This document shows positions 61,697 to 64,000 of a stretch of 64,000 nucleotides of DNA, piece by piece (positions within the stretch are counted from its first letter, which is position 1; each line of letters begins with the position of its first letter). The notes under the pieces are model-generated. The model was not told the DNA's origin, ran no database searches, and saw only the letters and a list, made by a program, of their open reading frames with translations. Location: contig NZ_CP030051.1 of NCBI RefSeq assembly GCF_004114975.1, positions 4,526,001 to 4,590,000 of the forward strand, given 5' to 3'. The translations under genes and the position numbers were made by a program. This stretch comes from Bradyrhizobium guangdongense (lineage in GTDB: Bacteria > Pseudomonadota > Alphaproteobacteria > Rhizobiales > Xanthobacteraceae).

Positions 61697-61729
61697 AAAA
61701 TGCCCGCGCCTTGCGCGGGCATTTTTGTT
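61697..61729 (+). terminator. Intrinsic terminator of the carboxypeptidase gene
   Basis: AAAATGCCCGCGC and GCGCGGGCATTTT pair around a 3-nt loop, followed by TTGTTTTT. Stem and T-tract are both strong, 20 bp after the stop. Confidence 0.9.
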
Positions 61730-61899
61730 TTTGGGACGCGGTGGCGCCGATGGCCGTTCCGCGACAACCTCTCGTCAAGAATTTACGGTTAAGACTTTGC
61801 TCAAGGGATCGACCACGCCGACAATGGCGGGCATCGGGCAACAGCAAACAGAGCAAGCGGAGCTTACGCGGTACGGGCGTTTGTGGCGTGGTGCCGGAG

Positions 61900-62625
61900 T
61901 TAGCCGTTATGCGTACGAAGCAGAGTATCCTTGGCCTCGTTTACACGGGCAGCGAGGTACGTCGACCCCCCTTGGTCGGGATGCAGTTTCTTCATGAGGG
62001 ACTTGTGCGCCCGGCTGATGTCGTCGCGCCCCGCTCCCGGCTGCAAGCCAAGGATCTGATAGGCTTCCTCCGTCGTCATTTTGCCGCTCGCCGCCGTGCG
62101 GCGCTGCCCCCCTGCCGCATCGCCCTGCGCGTTCTGACGCCAAGCGGGAAACCGGCGGTCCAGATAGCTTTCAAGTAAGGCCACGCTCTCGGCGTCGAAT
62201 GCCGGGACCATCGCCAGCAGGCCTGCAAGATCGAACTCGTCGAGATTGCGCCCCGCGTGGGGCCCGGCGACGATCTGGCCCGAGAGCTGGCCGGAGTCGT
62301 GATCAAGCCGCATGTCCAGAAACTGCGAGCGCACGCGCGAGCTCTGTCCGGATGGGCGTGTTGCGCCACCGCCGAATAGACCGCCCAAATTGCCGAACCC
62401 CGCATTGGCCAGCGGCGTCCAGCCGAGCAGTCCGGCACCGAATATCCCGAGCGGAATCGCGACCGCCAACTCACCCCTCAACCCGGTGAAGGCGGCCACT
62501 GCGAGTGCGACCACACCTCCGCCGAGCTTGATAGCGCGCGCCAGCACCGCCGGGTTGGCGGCGCGGAACATCTGGAGCAACAGATAGAGTGTGATAACGG
62601 CGACGACGCCGGCGATCAGAGTCAT
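61900..62625 (-). CDS. Membrane-anchored J-domain protein
   Basis: A 241-residue protein. Two N-terminal hydrophobic segments (TLIAGVVAVITLYLLLQMF; LAVAIPLGIFGAGLLGW) are followed by a conserved middle region (SQFLDMRLDHDSGQLSGQIV). The C-terminal J domain reads TTEEAYQILGLQPGAGRDDI, AHKSLMKKLHPDQGGSTYLA and ARVNEAKDTLL. The HPD triad is intact, so it should stimulate DnaK at the membrane. The HPDQGGS...LAARVNEAKD wording resembles mitochondrial Tim14/Pam18 J domains. Confidence 0.85.
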   Translation of the reverse strand: MTLIAGVVAVITLYLLLQMFRAANPAVLARAIKLGGGVVALAVAAFTGLRGELAVAIPLGIFGAGLLGWTPLANAGFGNLGGLFGGGATRPSGQSSRVRSQFLDMRLDHDSGQLSGQIVAGPHAGRNLDEFDLAGLLAMVPAFDAESVALLESYLDRRFPAWRQNAQGDAAGGQRRTAASGKMTTEEAYQILGLQPGAGRDDISRAHKSLMKKLHPDQGGSTYLAARVNEAKDTLLRTHNG

Positions 62626-62680
62626 TTCCGGAATATAGCCGCCCTTCCGGCAAATTGCATGGCGCTGGACGGTTGAGCTG

Positions 62681-63436
62681 CTACTTCATCTGTCCAATCA
62701 GCTGCGCCGCACCGCTTGCCGTCTTCGCCAGCCTCAGCAGCGCCTCACGGCCCCCGGCAGCATAGGCTGCGGCGGCCCGCAACAGATCGCGCAGTTGCGC
62801 CGCCGCGCCTGGATCGAACCGGCACCAGGCGCCCCCGGTCAGACGCGCGATCTCCCGAAACGTCTGCTCGGCGCGCACATCATGGCCCTCCTGGAACAGG
62901 AACACCGGCACTTTCAACATGCCGAGCTCGCCGGCCTTGGCACAGAGCGCGTCGACCTTCTCCTCCATGGCGTCGCCAACGAAGACCACGGCACGCACGC
63001 CCGATTCGACCGCCTCGCGCCGCGCGTCGGTCAGCACCCTGCCGATCTGGGTGTCGCCGCCACGGCAATCGATCTTGCTCATCAGCGCCGCGAGCTTGCC
63101 ACTGTCGGAAATCCACCCGGTGGCACGGCATTCGTTGTAGCCGCGGTAGTAGACAAGCCTGATATCGAGACTTCCGAGCGCCGCAGCCTCGCGAAACATG
63201 TCGGCCTGAAGCGCACAGGCCATGTCCCAGGTCGGTTGCCGGCTCATCGTCGCATCCAGCGCAAAGATCAAGCGGCCCTTCGCGCCGGGTGCATGCGGCG
63301 ACAGCGCACGCGCCTTGGCGACGAAGGCCGCGACGTCCGCCGAACTCGACGTCTTTGCCTGCGGCAACGTGGCGTCGCTTTCGGTCCTCGCCGACACAGC
63401 ATCATGATCGCGCGGTTTGATGGGATCGCCGGGCAT
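62681..63436 (-). CDS. VWA domain-containing protein
   Basis: A 251-residue cytoplasmic protein. The VWA fold has MIDAS-like residues in LIFALDATMSRQPTWDMACA (DxTxS), Thr in CRGGDTQIGRVLTDARREA and Asp in VVFVGDAMEEKVDALCAKAG. No signal peptide. VWA proteins often work with AAA+ ATPases or bind metal-dependent partners; none is adjacent. It lies 55 bp upstream of the J-protein gene on the same strand. Confidence 0.8.
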   Translation of the reverse strand: MPGDPIKPRDHDAVSARTESDATLPQAKTSSSADVAAFVAKARALSPHAPGAKGRLIFALDATMSRQPTWDMACALQADMFREAAALGSLDIRLVYYRGYNECRATGWISDSGKLAALMSKIDCRGGDTQIGRVLTDARREAVESGVRAVVFVGDAMEEKVDALCAKAGELGMLKVPVFLFQEGHDVRAEQTFREIARLTGGAWCRFDPGAAAQLRDLLRAAAAYAAGGREALLRLAKTASGAAQLIGQMK

Positions 63437-63499
63437 CTGAGGTCACACTTGGGCTCGCGCTCCCAATGTGGATAGCGTGCCCTTCCCGGTCAATGCACA

Positions 63500-63533
63500 A
63501 AGCCTCCGCGGGCGGCAGCCGGCGGAGGCTTTT
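63500..63533. terminator. GC hairpin downstream of the alpha/beta hydrolase gene
   Basis: AAGCCTCCGC and GCGGAGGCTT are exact reverse complements with a 12-nt loop. A T-run follows on the plus strand (TTTTG). On the minus strand it lies 59 bp after the hydrolase stop, so it probably ends that transcript. Confidence 0.65.
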
Positions 63534-63591
63534 GAAGTTTCCAACTATGGCCGAATGGGTCAGCGCTTTTTCGGAGCAGCTCTTCTTCGGA

Positions 63592-64000
63592 TCAACTTTT
63601 CGCGGGCGCCATCAGGGCGACTGGACCGGGCTCCAGGATTTTGGGCGGAGCCGAAGTGGTGTCGACCGGCGCGATGGCGCTGTCGGTGTCGCTGAGGAAT
63701 TTATCGAGCATGCCCTGGATCGAATTCTTGGCGTCGTCCGGACCGGTGTCGCGCATGTCGTTGTGCTGGAAGTCCGTCTTCACGACCTGAATACCGGCCT
63801 TCTCGCATTCCTCGTCGGTGGGGATCACGCCCGGATCGGTCTTGAACTGCGGATCATGAGAACGGAACGACAGGATCTTGAACTTGCCGGCGGTCACGAA
63901 CGGCACGCGGAGATTATCCAGCGTCACGACTTTCTTGACCTCGTCCGGATACTGCTTGGCGAAATACATCGTGATGTCGCCGCCCATTGAGTGGCCGACC
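63592..64000 (-). CDS. Alpha/beta hydrolase, partial (5' end beyond the window)
   Basis: The C-terminal 135 or so residues of an alpha/beta hydrolase; the frame stays open to the window edge. The nucleophile elbow VGHSMGGD (GxSxG) is visible at the edge, followed by AKQYPDEVKKVVTLDNLRVP. A later acidic residue (DTGPDD) or His (DFQHND) may complete the triad. An internal ATG at 63987 falls inside the elbow and is not the start. The substrate is unknown. Confidence 0.75.
   Translation of the reverse strand, partial: VGHSMGGDITMYFAKQYPDEVKKVVTLDNLRVPFVTAGKFKILSFRSHDPQFKTDPGVIPTDEECEKAGIQVVKTDFQHNDMRDTGPDDAKNSIQGMLDKFLSDTDSAIAPVDTTSAPPKILEPGPVALMAPAKS

Noticed and set aside
59832..61856. 674-residue open frame on the minus strand
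   Set aside because: It is a shadow of the D,D-carboxypeptidase gene. The translation is Arg/Gly/His/Leu-rich with no recognisable domain, while the plus-strand gene has all S11 and SPOR motifs.
1..64000. Defence island, secretion system, prophage or biosynthetic gene cluster
   Set aside because: I looked for hallmark genes (restriction, toxin-antitoxin, integrase, capsid, NRPS/PKS, T3SS/T6SS) and found none; gene content is mostly housekeeping with small regulated modules.

Overview
The window looks like a chromosomal segment of a Bradyrhizobium-type alphaproteobacterium (Nitrobacteraceae). The basis is GC-rich coding sequence on both strands, alphaproteobacterial genes (divK-pleD, EipB/DUF1849, DUF3572, ClpS/ClpA, phasin), and short palindromic intergenic repeats of kinds I recall from Bradyrhizobium. 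I see no tRNA, rRNA, CRISPR array, prophage or nod/nif gene. The only clear mobile element is one IS110-family insertion.

Layout. 0.1-3.2 kb: two nitronate monooxygenase genes divergent from a LysR regulator. 3.1-9 kb: ruvX, an AEC-type transporter, and a minus-strand run of VanX-like dipeptidase, AidB-like acyl-CoA dehydrogenase and two CPBP membrane proteases. 9.1-16 kb: pyrB, a PyrC homologue lacking catalytic residues, plsY, a patatin, an amidase and dprA. 16-19.3 kb: two HxlR regulators, each divergent from a redox enzyme gene (azoreductase; SDR). 19.5-29.9 kb: topA, rnr (RNase R), an IS110/IS1111-type element cutting the rnr tail, DUF983, NUDIX, an LLM flavin monooxygenase and rpmG. 30-37 kb: a secreted Cys-containing protein, an unusual LuxR-type regulator with a repetitive tail, an MFS/TetR pair and pleD/divK. 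37-45.8 kb: DUF3572-dinB, ACT protein, two RidA proteins, EipB, GDPD, FemAB-like, HIT, TrmO and a SPOR-containing lytic transglycosylase. 45.8-52.9 kb: an orphan TRAP binding protein, a HAD phosphatase, an aldoxime dehydratase/nitrilase/AraC cluster, a small membrane protein with cytochrome c, and a DHA2 MFS exporter. 53-64 kb: clpA, clpS, three Tad-type pilus genes, a phasin, a D,D-carboxypeptidase with SPOR domain, a membrane J-protein, a VWA protein and a partial alpha/beta hydrolase.

Functional themes: pyrimidine synthesis, DNA uptake/repair/topology (dprA, ruvX, topA, dinB), RNA decay and proteolysis (rnr, clpAS), c-di-GMP/cell-cycle signalling (divK-pleD), cell envelope (transglycosylase, carboxypeptidase, EipB, CPBP), PHB granules (phasin), and a catabolic route from aldoxime through nitrile to acid.

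The most notable points are: (1) the IS insertion that replaced the end of RNase R and left its original Lys/Gly-rich tail stranded 1.6 kb downstream; (2) the non-coding 3' part of that IS, where IS1111-type elements carry their guide RNA; (3) a LuxR-type regulator with a degenerate receiver, a VCBS-like segment and four 32-residue repeats; (4) a probable non-catalytic PyrC; (5) two operators in the phasin promoter matching the PhaR consensus as I recall it; (6) clear dyad operators at the SDR/HxlR and MFS/TetR junctions. All calls come from reading sequence; no database search was run.
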